A stretch of 64,000 bases of DNA. Source: Sclerurus mexicanus. Its lineage: Eukaryota; Chordata; Aves; Passeriformes; Furnariidae. The stretch spans positions 239,255 to 303,254 of the forward strand of contig VWZF01007822.1 in the NCBI GenBank assembly GCA_013396755.1. Direction: 5' to 3'. Under the pieces are notes generated by a model that ran no database searches, had not been told where the DNA came from, and saw only the letters and a program-made list of their open reading frames with translations. The translations under genes were made by a program, and so were the position numbers. This document shows positions 37,413-50,720 of the stretch, in pieces (position 1 is the first letter of the stretch; each line of letters opens with the position of its first letter).

Positions 37413-39324
37413 TCATAAGTACAATAAGGCAATATGTTCTGTTATGGCTCTTCCACCAATACATCACTGAATTTCAAATTTTAGCTCCACATACACTTAA
37501 AAAGCAGACAAAGTGGGTGCCTGGTTTCCTTTATAAGTGAAATATAAATGAAGTTGTTATATATAAGTTTAGTGCTTTCTAAGCGAAGAAAAAATCACAT
37601 GTGAATTCTCACCATCATTTTAAAGGAAAGTCAGTGAGGATTTCTAATTGTGAAAACCTGAATTTTGGTACTACGTGAAGGAGGAGCTTAATGAAAAGGT
37701 CTACACATAAGGTAATATTTTGTGATCTACTTTCTTCTCATTTCCATAAACACATTTCTTGGCATGGGAAGCTTCATTTCCACATGGTTGTTTTCACCGT
37801 ATGCAATTTTTCATTTTTTTTTATTTGCAACACAATTTATCTCTACAGACTACTCTGTGATCTTTCTGACACATTTAGAAGTAGCTGATAGTGTAGTTTC
37901 TACTATCTAAATGCCTGTGTTCCTACACACATTTAATTCATTTTTATAGCAGGTGCTTTTATTCTCTTAGATTTTATGGGTTAATTGGGTCCATATGAGC
38001 TCAATGTTTTGACTGAAGACTTTCAAGAAAAGAATCAAGTGTTATAGGGAGAAATACTCATGAATCAGTAGGATGACTTCTAACAGCCAGAGAGCCAATA
38101 TCAAGTTTTCATAGTGCAATGTGCTTTCTTATAAGATGAAAAAGGTCCTGATCATGTACTATCATTTAATGTCTCATAATAGCCTTTTGTAAATAGTAAT
38201 GTTACCTCCAGTATCTTTGCCAAACTGTGCTGCATTGTGCTAGCTTATATTGGTTTTGTATATTCATAGAAAAGGGTGTGTTTTTTTCAATTTCAATACT
38301 AAATATTATGTCATGTATCTGTATTTTTCTTTTCATCAGAATGCTAATATGTATCTTTAATAAGTTGCTAAATTGCAGCTTTCAAGTTCAGAGAAGCAGA
38401 CTGACTGGCTCCCTGTCACAAGCTACCACATTTTGCAAGTTATCCCTCCTATTGGACCCAACAGTCTTGATTTTACTAAGTAATTAAGCATTAAATCACA
38501 TTAAATTTCAAAGAGTTAGGTTAAACAAGCAATTTGGGTTGCATATGACAACTATTTTGTCCTTTCATGGTTGACATTTATGTGGTTGACATATTTTGTC
38601 AATGGTAATTTTACGTTTATTTCCAGTTCATTGATGAATATATTGAATGCCATATAAAAAAACTATTATATGTATCCACACTAGTAGCACCCTGATTCAT
38701 GATTAATTCCCATGGATGACAGGTTTTTTTCAATGTGTTATTTATTTCTTAAGTTCTTTAATATACACTCTATTAATATTATAGAGCCCAAAAATCTTCC
38801 CCAGAATGTCAAGGCAGCTAACTATACTGTCAATTACAATAATGCTTGCAGTAGTCAAACAAATGGAACATTCTTATTGACTTCAGAGACTGAGTCATTG
38901 AAAGGTGAACAAGAAAAAAGAAAAATTATAGTTTTATTTATAAAAATAAAATTTAATTGATTTTTCTCATATTTTTTCCTTTAGAATACAATATGGGAAG
39001 AGGTCAGTGTAAGAATCAATTAAGAAAAAATGTGTGGGTTTTCAAATTCATCAACCCCAATTTCTAAAGCTATTTGCAGCTCTATTCCTTCCTTTCAGGT
39101 TATTCAGAGACATGTCCATCCCTATAAAAAGTAACCCTTTCTTAAAGGTTATAACCCCTAACTTAATCCTTTCATAATGCCCTTTTAGCAAGAATTTTGA
39201 AGCATAAGATAACTGTTAGCTAATAAGATTAGATGTGAGTCCATTAGGGTGTGTAATGTCTAGACTGGACCAGAGAGAGACAGAAGAGGTTGTTCAAAGG
39301 GACCTGACTCTGTTTGCCACAAAA

Positions 39325-39344
39325 GACATTTCATGACATTTCAT
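39325..39344. repeat. 10-bp tandem duplication
   Basis: Two exact consecutive copies of gacatttcat. Confidence 0.95.
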
Positions 39345-39799
39345 ATATCCCAAATATTCTCTCTGGTTTCCAGTTGTCACTTTAAAATAATTTGTGTATT
39401 CTGAATGTAGTTTGTCACATCTAGTAGCCCTGTGTCTTATAAATTGTACATTAGCTCAGGAATCATTAGATACCTATTTCTGGACTGTTGAATTGAATTC
39501 CAGTGTTATTACAGGAGGAAAGATATATTGAAAATATATGATTAGAATGTTAAGCTATAAAAATATTTATTTGCTCACCCAGAATTTGGATTTTAATCTA
39601 AAACAAACACATATGTATCTATAATCCAAACTATAATGAGAATTTATTTTGCAGTTTACATAACCAAATATCATTTGAGCATTTTAAGTGCCCCATTTTG
39701 TGTTCAAACCCAAATGAATATGGCTGCATGTGAGCTCTACAATATTGCACACCATCTACTTTGGAAGTCTTTATTCAGGTCTGGTTTCAGCATGCAAAA

Positions 39800-39838
39800 T
39801 TTAAAATAAAATAAATAAATAAATTCATAAATAAATGA
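39800..39838. repeat. (AAAT)n microsatellite
   Basis: aaataaataaat units, interrupted once by ttcat, ending at aaatgaag. Confidence 0.93.
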
Positions 39839-40301
39839 AGCTTTCTAATCACACAAGTGGAAATTGTGGCCTAATGAGTGGAACACCCAGGGAGCAGCTT
39901 CCCAAAATGCAGGCAGATTTCTCAAAATGTGACATAGTGCAAAGAATCCAAGACTAAACCGCCAAGCAGGTAAGTCTGCATTCCTTAATGCAGAGAACTA
40001 TCACCAAGCTACACCAGAATAAGTGATAAGCTGGTTTCACGTGTTTACATTATGCTTCCAAACACACCGGGTTAACATGAATTGGGCCAGGTCAAGTTCT
40101 GCTGTGTATATTGGCCCAAAAAATTTATCAAACTTCATTTCAATTTTAGTTTGTAAGAGAGGAGAAGATACCAAAACAGAGCACATAAACTCCATTACAA
40201 TGTATTTATGTACCAATCTCAAAGGGATTTTGATGAAGCAGCAAATTTCATGTGCTGCTTTTCTTAAGAAAATTAAGTGTTCTGCCTACACAGAAAACAA
40301 A

Positions 40302-40440
40302 GAATCATAGAATAATTCAGGTTAGAAGGGCTCTCTGTATGTTACATCCCCCCTCTCAAACCAACAGTAATTAGATCAGGGACCCTTTTCCTCCAGGGCT
40401 CAGGGACGGAGTTTTCAGAGGCTTTCAGAATGCCAGGGTG
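40302..40440 (-). mobile_element. Old CR1 3' end, short diverged fragment
   Basis: The plus strand reads agaatcatagaataattcag then gttagaagggctctct, followed by a ccccctctcaaacca block and aattagatcaggga. This is the complement of a CR1 3' terminus of the same older type as the fragment at 25752 (the family's 'aatcatagaataatttaggttggaagggacctct' start). The first 90 bp align well; the rest to about 40440 (gagttttcagaggctttcagaatgccaggg) is loose. There is no coding sequence. The minus-strand orientation is inferred from the tail position. Confidence 0.78.
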
Positions 40441-40499
40441 GCCTCATTCACTTTTGAAAGAGGCTTCCACTCATTGGAAAGAAAAATAAAAGCAACTAT

Positions 40500-40720
40500 C
40501 ACTGAAATTTTACCTTCCTAAAAATTACTGAGACAAATTCATTAGTGGATTACACTAATCATTATACCAGGGAATTATATCTATGAAGTCCCTAACCTTA
40601 TTGCATATTATCACATCTGCTGCCCTTTCAATGACACACTCGAATTAATTGCTGAATAACAAATTCACATCTCCTTAATTGAAACTAATTACTAAATAAA
40701 AAAGATTAAAGTTTTATATT
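40500..40720. other. Candidate conserved noncoding element
   Basis: Clustered homeodomain-like cores (aattaatt at 40643-40650, ttaattg near 40675, taattac at 40686-40692) in otherwise non-repetitive sequence. Inference only; no comparison is available. Confidence 0.22.
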
Positions 40721-43429
40721 CTTCAATCAGAAAAAAAAATGCTTGCTAAGTGTCTCTAAAGAGACATAAAGTATCCTTGGAAGAACTCCAATTTATCACA
40801 TATGAAGGGAAGGGGTAAAAACTACCTTTTCTTTTAAGGAAAAGTGCAGAATTTGGAAATGGCATTAGGCCAGGTTCTGCCACACACATGCTGAAGAACA
40901 ATTTTAAAATAGCTCAGCTGAGTATAAAGCCATTGCTCAAAGGAGAGCCTATTCAAGACCTTATAAATTAAGGATCATACAGGATACAAACTGAGAGTGT
41001 GGTTTCTTGTCTGATGCAGGAAGAGAACTCACAACAGCAAACATAAATTACATCCTTTGAATCCTTGACCATTAGCTCCCTTCACCATTGAAAAATTTCT
41101 GCAGCAGTTTAGAAATCTGTCCTTTTCAATAGGTCAGCAATGCCCTTAATCTTAATCTTATATATATCTGCAGTCAATCCAGATGGCAACTTTCAAATTG
41201 CTGGCTACTCGAGCTTTTCTACTTAAAACACAATTCAATTTCTTTAATTGGAATGTCACTACTGGAATTATTGTATCATTAATACCATAATTTTCATTTC
41301 CCTATAGATTTTTCTTGATCAAGGACCTACATATATATGTATCTCTCCATAATTGTGCCCTAAAGAAAATAAGTATAAAATACTGATTTAAAAAAACAGT
41401 AATAAGGGCTAGCATATGGAAAGTGAATGCTTGTATTTCCTCTTGGAATTCTGCAGACTGATATGTATGACTCTTATAAACAGGATTGGCTGACCTCAAC
41501 TGACATGATAGTGTTATGGAGCTCCCAGTGATTTCCTAGAAAGTATTGCTATGCTAACAAAAGCACAAAGCTTTAATTAATAATCAAGACATAAAAAAGC
41601 TTCCATAGACTTTATGCTGCATCCCCTCTCCTTTGGACAGACTGCATGGGATGTAGACTACTGTGATACAAATCATTGTGTTTATTTTCTGGGGGAATCT
41701 GGAAGACTATTAATAAAAGTTCAATAATGAAAGAGCCAGAGAAAGTCCATGACTCATTCATTAGTGAGAAGTCACTAGAACATTCTATACTCATGTTTGC
41801 AGTGTTTTCTAAATTATTGTAGGTCTTTTATTCCCTGGGTGTTTTAAAGTATATATTTATAAATACTGCAGACCAGAACTGTAGCTGAGGGCAACAGCAG
41901 CGTATGCATATATTCTGAGAAACTGATCTCAGAGTCTTTGTCTCAGGTTTGTCTTGATTTCCCTCCATGAGTGTTGTTTAACAAAAATAGCTGCTGGGTC
42001 AGACCCACCAGTACTAATATGTGGCTAAGTCAGTAGAGTTACAACAATAATAAAAGTGGTCTGTTGTATGTGAATAAAGTATTAAAGATTATCCAGGATA
42101 ATATTAGATTTACAGATGGCGTATATTTTCATGATCTGCTCTTACTTCTAAGTCCTCAATAATTGTTCCCTCCTGTTCACAATCCAGAGATCTGAAGGAA
42201 ATCAAACTATGGAAATGAGTGAGAGGTGTGCCTCCAGGAAAACTTTTCTAAACCAAGGAATTGCTTTTTATGGCATATTTATGGCTAGTTCACCATGTCA
42301 TTGACATCAACACTGTAAAGCTATAAAGTATAAAGCAATTCAATGCTCAATTGCACATTTATTTACATAAGTCCCCTTTTCAGCATGTGAAAACTCTTTG
42401 CAGTGCAAATTGTAGATTTAGTAAAATAAAACTCCAACCTATACAGGTGAGAGCAGAGGAAATGTGCTCTGTGTGAATTTGGTGCAGCTTTCAGTCTACT
42501 AAGTGACCTCAAAATTTTCAGGATCATATTCATACAAGTCTCATTCATACAAATAAGGACCTGAGGAGAGGTTCAGACTTACATGGCTACAGACAAATTT
42601 TCACATGATGAATTCAAATTTCCCTCAGCTCTCCCATGCGAACTGTTTGACTGCCATCTTCCAGCAAAGCACAGAGTAGGTAAACTCACAAAATAGTGCT
42701 ACAAGAGCAAGTAATTACAGCAGAGTTTCAAAGAGTTCTGAATATCATACCACACCCTCCCCTTGGACAGCTCATCTCCGTGCCTGTGCTCAGAGGCATC
42801 TGTGGAATTTGGGTTATCTCTACATTGCATTGAAACAAGACTTTTTAGATTCCTGATTGCTGAAGGTGTACGTGTCAGGCACCTAGACACCTTTGCAGAC
42901 CTAAAGTGCCTAACACATGCACATCTGTATAGATATTTATATGTGCGTACGTATGTGATTTTATGGGCTGTATATGTGTCCTCAGACTTGTTACAGTTGA
43001 GTGGCTTATCTGGGGATGGAATTGAGAGATTCAAGGTCTGGTGAATTAATCTTGGTTCCTAACTAACTGGTGTGTGACTTCTGAAATAGTTGCTGATAGA
43101 GTGGCATTATTTGGCCTAAAACATATTTTGAGAATATGACTGGTCCTAAGACTAGAAGGTATGAAAAATTACAGACAAATAAGCTACATAACAAGGAGTA
43201 TAAAAACATTTCCAAGGGTAAGTAAAGACAGGAAACAAAACATGCAGCAAATTGCATGTATTATCAACAGACTACTGGCTTCTCTACTATCTAAATGATA
43301 TTGATGGAGGTGTTTGCAACTTCAGTACCAGAAATATTTTTTGCATCTAGTCTGTTCTGTCAGGCATTAAATAACATTCCCATTCTCATTTTAACAAGAA
43401 CTATGTCTAATCTTTGTTTACACTAATGC
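40721..43429. other. AT-rich noncoding stretch
   Basis: Overlapping frames of 93 (plus) and 111 (minus) codons at 42699-43044 fall in a short GC-richer patch. That patch includes tcaggcacctagacaccttt (42876-42895), which may be an old repeat. No gene recognised. Confidence 0.5.
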
Positions 43430-43530
43430 TTCCTTTGTTGACTTTTAACAATTATGTGCCATTGACAATTGTTTATTGTTGTTTAATTAGGAGGTGGATT
43501 ATTCCCATGTTTTAATGATTACTGTTCAAA
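43430..43530. other. Candidate conserved noncoding element
   Basis: Contains ttgacaattgtttattgttg and gtttaattaggagg, with SOX-like (attgtt) and homeodomain-like (taatta) cores in complex sequence. Inference only. Confidence 0.2.
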
Positions 43531-46500
43531 AACTTGACAGAAATGCTATTCCCAAAACCACCAAGCACAAATTGGATTTGATTTATTTTACTTAATCTTG
43601 TTATGATTGTATTATAGACTCTCCAAATTATAATTTTTTTTATTAATTACAATATCTCACAGTTTCAGCTCAGCTCAAAGGAAGCAAATATAAAATGTCT
43701 ATGCTGCTGAATTCTGTTCTTTAAGAAAGAAAAAAAGAAAGTGCAACTCATCAGCACTGACTCCAGCACTGATTTTCATTTTGTAAATGTGAAGTATCTT
43801 TTTTTTGTACGTGAGAATATGCAGTCACACAGGGGACTAAAAGCGGCCGTCATCTGTTAAGTACATTCTCCATATTAGATGTAAAATTTGAAACAAGAAA
43901 TTATTGATAATGGACAATTTATAAATGCTGATAGTTATGTAGAGGAGAACATGGCATACACCCTCATTAGCCAATGCAAACACTTATTTTTTGTCATGAA
44001 ATATTGATGATCACTAAAATAATAATGAGGAAGAACTGCACAAGCTAAAATTTGCATGAGCTAGAGCAGTAGCCATTTTCAAATGCAGTATTTCACATAA
44101 CAACTGAAGAAATTTAGACAGATTAAAATTAATATTGCATGTAGATCAAGTGACAATGTGCTGCATGTAAATTGGCTACCTTCTGTGCATTACTGACAAT
44201 ACATATTTTTAGTACAATCTTTTTATATAAAGGATGTTTATGTTATGGTCATCCTTTAAAATGCAAAGCTGGTCAAAATAAAGAAATGTTAAAAGACAAC
44301 ATTGAAAGAACTCTTAAAATATAGAGTGAAGGAAAAAAATCCTACCAAAAGTTCCAAATTATAAACATTTTCAAAATTTAAGTTTTAGGTTTTTTTCAAG
44401 TTTGGAATTCATATTTGAAAAAATAATGCTGCAAAATGCTATAAATCTTCAATTCAAGAATTCCTGATTGAAATTGCCTTCTCATAGAACTGAACTGAAC
44501 ACAACTTTTGACTAGAGATCTGTTGAGTGGTTCCCTCAAGTTTTAAAAGTCCATTACTGTAGAACAGTCCTGTTGTATAGACAGCTCAGTGCCTAGAGAC
44601 ACTAAAGGTGCCAAAATTTGTCTCAATACCGGCCTTGGGGTTTTTTTTTCCCTCCTTTCACCTATGTTATTGGAATGAGAATGCCAATTTACCTAGAAGA
44701 CTTTGGCTATTAAGAGCCTGGGTAGAGTATGCTGAAAATATTGTCAGTATTGGGTTGAGAAGTTGAGGAGCCTGAAGCACATCTGGCTGGGGTGAGCCAG
44801 CAGAGAACAGAGCAGGGCTATATCAGAACCCTGCCCATCCTTTGCTAGAAGATTTTTTGAAAGCAGCATATTTTTATTAAATGTTTTGCTTTGCTGACTC
44901 AGCCATTTCTGACAGGTTGATGCTGAAACCAAAAATTTATAGCCCCATCTATGTATCACCACTTGATTCCATCTAAAGCATGTGAGGAATCTGCATTTCT
45001 CCCCAGGGTGTTTCCAGAGGTCACGCACGACAGCTTCTCTCACTCTTAGCAGCCTTCTAGAGTTAAAAAGTAATTTTAGGCAAGAAACACAATTTCTAAA
45101 ACATGAAAAAGACTTTCAGGGATGTTCACATACCTGAGGGATGACACTATACAATAACACTTCAAGCTAACATAAAACGCTGTACACCAAAATGTGATTT
45201 AAAATGAATGAATGAGACAAGTGAATAAGACAAGTGAAAGTTTCAAGTTTCCTTTTGAAGATTGTGCACCCTTCTAAAAATAATATATTTTACATTGTAA
45301 TTGTTCTGAATTATCTTCTTACTGTATAAAATCCAAAGATGATATTTTCAAATGCTCTTCTTCAGGGTGCTGAGCTCCTTCAGAGAGTCTGAGATACTAA
45401 TTTACTTAGGCCATCTGGAAATTCCACCACAGGAGATCAAAACTCCAAAATATTACTCTATATTATTTGAGCTTGCTTTCAGTGGTTCTCCATCCACCCT
45501 CCAAAGCTTTATCCAGACAACATTTTTGCTAGCAGGCATTCATTAGAGACATGTTATTAACCCTTTTTTGCCTGGAATTTCTGTCACGTTTCTGGCCTAA
45601 AACTTAATCACACTCTTTAAATCGAACTTTAAACATTTTCCACTTTTTCTACTTCTGCTTCCCTTTGTATAAAGGATACAGTTCTTTTTATGAATGATGA
45701 TTCAATATATCTTCAAAGAGATTGTAAGATATTAAGAAGCTGGGAAATTTGTTAGCAAACAACAGGAGTGACAGACAAGCACACCTTACTTTTCATCTAT
45801 ATTTCAACTGCCTTTGAGATAAATCACAAAACTGACATTCACTTTGGTAGTAACGGGACTAGACTATTGATATGGAGATATTTCTTCCAGGAACATGAAG
45901 TCAGTGCAGCAAGGTTTAATCCTAGAAACTATGTGAAGAAATTTTTTGCGAGAAGATTGATGTAATTATAAGACAAGGCCTTTTCAGCAAAATAACAAGA
46001 AGTCATAAAACTGAATGGCTCTTCTATTTACACATGTAAAAGAATCAAAGGAAAAATGTGTTCTGTGTAATATTCTTATGTAACAGGAACTGTAAAATGG
46101 AAGGTAAAATGAAATGACAAGGATATCATTTAGCTTTTGAAGGATGTATCTAAATTCTTATGCCTTCCTTCTGAAATCTTCCAAGCTACTTATAAAAATG
46201 TGCCTGAACAGCAAATCAGCAAAAAAGTTACATTCCTTTTCAAAATGATCGATTTTGCCATCACAGCTTCTTTCATCCTTCTCTTCTTTAACATTACTTA
46301 TTCCTTATTCTCTTCAAATATAAACAGTAATGTTTCAGGCAACCAAATTTATTGAAAAAATATCTGACAATATTACACCCATTCCATGTGTATATATGTT
46401 CTGTATGTCTATGTGATATATATCTCTATGAATCTACCTACATATGATGTCAATGATAATGGAAAAGTGGCTCATTAATCACATCAACTGCCTTGTAACA

Positions 46501-49500
46501 TTAATCCATACTACAATTCTTTATATTGCATCTGTCTACACAATAACTTTAGAGTCATGAAGTGTATTAAAAAAAATCCATGTTTTTTATCCTAAATTAA
46601 AATAACGGGAAATAGGATTAGAAGATATGGAAAAAGATCTTGGTGTTATCAATTCTATAACCAGATATTGCTGTGACATAGAAATGTATCATATATTGCA
46701 TTTTTTTGGATGTTGAATCCAGCTGGGTTTCTTGTGATTAAGGTGATTAGGTCAGCCTTTTGTTTACATACCAGAGCCTGATTAAATTAATTTATTCTTG
46801 TCCAAACACTTACTTTAAATATGTCTTCCTTCAACTTAGTGTTTGTAACTTCAGGGTATTTATGAAGATCAAATTGTTTATAGTCTTTCTTAAGCTCAAA
46901 GAAGCCATGCTCTTTACATTTCCCTTTTTGAAACAGGTCTTCCACTTCGTTCATTCTGTGGTCTCCTGCTAGAACCTCTCCCAGTATTCATGCTCTTCTC
47001 TTGAACACAGTCAACCAGAGCTCACAGAGTGCTGCATAAAAGATCTTGGCAGTGGATTTGTTGCATTTTCCTCTATTTCTTTAGCAGTTCCTTGCCTGTT
47101 AGAGACTACAGACACAACTGTTTGTGAATGATTCTTCTAGATCATGGATTATCACCAGTGGATAAGATGACCTTTCTGTAATAACCTTTTTCCCATTTAA
47201 TATTACTTGCAAGATCTTTCATTTTTTTTTCTGGATGTTTTTCTTGCATAGTTACCAGAAATAGCAATTGATATTCTGAAGGAACAGGTATGGTTCCGTT
47301 CTAAAAATTTGATAAAATAATTAGAATATTTTTAATCAAACTCGTGATTTCCTTTATCTTTCCAATTTCTTCTTTCATTCAGATATGGACATTGACAGTC
47401 CTTCAGTCTGTATACATACAGTCATCTGAATACAGTTATATTGCAAATTAATTCACTGTCTGATTAGCCATATCTATGTATTGGATAACTCCTGGAGTTT
47501 CTGTATGGATCAAAATGATTCATTTTTTTTCTCAGGATGAAAGGCAGATGAAGTTCTGCATATAGCTCAGAGAGCGAAGAGCTATTATAGGCGGTGTGGA
47601 CCATGCAGGGCTTAGCTCCCTCAAGGTCCTTTACTGCTATTCTAAAACTCCTTTGATCTTCACATATATCCCTTTCCTACATGTTCTAGGTAATCTTGTA
47701 CCAAATTCCACTTGTACCCAGTGCATCTATCACACCCTCTCAACAGCATGTTGTAAAAGTTCTATCATGGAACAAGCTTTATGCTATTTATGCTCTTTGA
47801 TCAAAAAAGCATATGTTTTAGTGTTGCCAGATGTGCCCCAGAAGCAGTTTCGGTGAAGAATTGCAAAATGTGGATACAGACAGTCTGCTTTGGATTAAGT
47901 AGCTCTGAACTATGTAAACATGAGCAACTCTTTGGCACATAGTCTGAAGGACAAGGATCCTTCCCAGAATTACATCTTTATCAGCATAGCTTTTATATTT
48001 TGGCATTACCCAGATAGCAGCAATTTCTGTCTTGATTTGCACATCTCCATCAGACATCTAAACTTCTGACCCATGATCCACATCCTTGTCTGAGATTAAA
48101 ATTATTCATATGATTCTGTGCCCTTTTAAAGTTAACATTAGCTTTTGTCTTACTGCATTGCCAATTCCACTGTGGCCTTCTTTTGAATACTGTGAGTAAA
48201 GATCCTTTCATCATTTGTGTTAATTTCTTTGCAAGGTCTAATACAGTTATTAGTTATTATTACTTTATCCTAATTTTTCAAGACCTTTAACACATAACTA
48301 CCTACTCTGATTTGACATTATTTTCCCAGCAGCCTTTTTGTTTCAATTTTCATACAGTTTCTATTCCTTATTTCATATCACTCAGTTATCCTTATTTTTT
48401 TTGTCTCTTCTCTTACTGCTGAAAACCTTGTTTACAGACTTATTTTTGGTTAGTATTCCAAAGATTTAAATGAAGACAATCCATGCTTTTTTCAGCACAA
48501 GGTATTTTATTTCTCCAGGTGATTTTCTTCTATATGACCCCACTGCCTACTACAACTATACATAAAACAGCACTATTCCTTGTACTTTCTAAAAAACTGT
48601 TAGAGAAATCTGTCAACTATCATGGTGAGAAATAGACTGGATCTACTTTTAACAGTATAATTTGTTCTTTAGTCTATACTGTGAAGGCAATTATGTTAAT
48701 AGGTAATTATTTTGAGTACTTAAAGTTGCTTGTGATAAGAGTCATCACACTACAAATATGTCTTAATACCTACAAGGGTAACAAGGAGAGTTAAGGAAGA
48801 TACAGCAGAATCCCAAACTCTTCCATCCTTGAATTAATTTTGACCTAAACTGGTTACTTCACCTATGTCATCATTTACTTTTTGCAATTAGCTGCATAAT
48901 TAAAATGTCATGAAAACTTTTCTTGTTTTGTTTTTCTTTTTTCCTTTCTTTATAGTGTCTTCTTAAGACACTTCCTCATTTGATGTCTTTAAAGAAAAAA
49001 AAAAGAGATAGAGGAGTAATCTTGCACTTTATAAGCACTTTCATTGCAATTGTGTAGTTAAATGTGTTCTGCTAGTCATTTCTATTTCTTTATTCTTGTA
49101 ATTCATGCAGTAAATTAAACAAGTTTTACGTTTTTCCAAACCATCCCTTGCAATTACTTATGTATCCTTCTCATTGATCCACATTGTCCCCTGATTATGA
49201 GTTTTCAGAATCTCTTAGTATGTTACATAGTAAGTTAGTTAGGTGTTGAAAAGAAGATATCAAAAACTACTGCCATCTGTCATCTTTGTCTCCCCCACTC
49301 TTCTTCATTCACGTTTTTGCCTGTGTGAGAATTTCAACACATCTTGGAATCCCTTCCATTTGCCAGTAAAGAAAGAAAAATATTTTTTTAATTGATAGAG
49401 CTACTCCTTACCTTTTTATTTAGAATATTATCTGGTAGGAACCAGTTAAACAATACTTTCATTTAGCTTGGGCTCAAATGCCTGACTCCCAGAAGCATTG

Positions 49501-50240
49501 AACACAGCACCAAATGGAAAGAAATAAAGACATATGTGAAACACAATACTTCTGACAGTCAGGTCCTGCTGTCCCTGAGATTTATCAGGAAATGAAAGTC
49601 TTTTGCAAAGGGAGTGATTCTGGCAGAAAGAGGAGAAGAGGGCGTAAGTCATCACTTTTTATTCTGCAGAGATTCTGTTCATGGATGCTGCTCAGAGTCT
49701 TTAAGCCTCCCTCCATGCATGGACTAGGCCCCACTGCTTAATTCCAATATCCCCCTGCCTCCCACGCTATGAAGCCACTTCAGTACATCTGAAATACTCC
49801 ACAAATCCATTCAAGGATGACAGGTCTTCTGCCTACCCCATCTCAGGGAGACTAGTTTATTTCCCATGCACAGGCTCACTCTGCCTTTCTCTGTGTACTT
49901 CAAAATGACATGATTCTCAATCTCTTTTCCTGAACCTGCAAAGAGGGGAAGCATTGGGGTGCAGGAGTCAGGAGTGAAAGGGATATTACACTTTTTCCCA
50001 TGAACTTCAAAGACAGATGTCAAAGTCTACATAGACCCTAAATACAGAACACCCAAAGAAAAGCAGTAAAACACCCTTCAGTGAGAGCCCTTGAGAGGAC
50101 CTGTTTGAGTATGGATATTAAAAAGGAAATGCAAAAACGCATGAAGTCAGAAAGCATCCTTTGAGAAAGACCTCCTATTTTGAGGAAAAGCATGTAATAG
50201 ATTACATAGGCATGACTCAAGGTTAAGTAGTCACTCACTG
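43531..50240. other. AT-rich noncoding stretch
   Basis: Frames do not exceed 99 codons. A candidate conserved segment lies at 43960-44220. No dispersed repeat is recognised with confidence. An imperfect 14-bp direct repeat (agacaagtgaata) lies near 45212-45238. Confidence 0.55.
43960..44220. other. Candidate conserved noncoding element
   Basis: Complex AT-rich sequence without homopolymers. It includes ttagccaatgcaaacac (CCAAT- and forkhead-like), gaaatattgatgatcac and taaaattaatattgcatg. It reads like a vertebrate developmental enhancer, but that is an impression without alignment. Confidence 0.28.
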
Positions 50241-50720
50241 GATTCAAAGTATGACTAACTGCTAATGGAGGCTTTTCAACACAAGGGTTGAGTCATCTGC
50301 CCAGAATTGGGCATCTAAAAATTAAACAACAGAATCTAAAAAAGTTACCCAAGATACCACTGAGTTTCAAAGGATAAAAAGATGTTTCCATAATGGAACT
50401 CATTTTAAGATAGGCATCTAGCTGGAGCAGAGAACACCCATACTTGCTTTATGGACTGTGAAAGGAGCTTACATTGACTGAATTAGGTTCAGACATCTAA
50501 GCAGCAGATATCTAGTACTCGGTGTCTTAACCTACAGGAGATGAATCCCACTGTCCCACAGAACATGGGATATGAAACTGAGATGTCTGTGGTAGGGCCT
50601 CTGTCACCACTGTGTGAGAAGGTGCATGTTTCTCACCACTGACAATGGAATAAACAGGAGGTGATTATGCTTCCAGATCAGACACCTGATTTAAGCACTT
50701 GAAGTTAAGACTAAATATAC
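50241..50720. repeat. Possible old unclassified repeat with recurring (ta)ggcatctaa motifs
   Basis: The motif recurs as gggcatctaaa (50309), taggcatctag (50411), agacatctaagca (50491) and cagacacctga (50680). Motifs of the form ttaggcacctaa are typical of a family of old dispersed sauropsid repeats, but I cannot name the family. No open frame of note. The boundaries are guesses. Confidence 0.3.

Larger units (their letters stand above)
37413..40301. other. AT-rich noncoding stretch
   Basis: Contains a near-duplicate tggttgacat pair near 38570-38595, a 10-bp duplication at 39325 and the AAAT microsatellite at 39800. The longest frame, 95 codons (40023-40310, plus), runs into the old CR1 tail and is not a gene. 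Confidence 0.6.
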
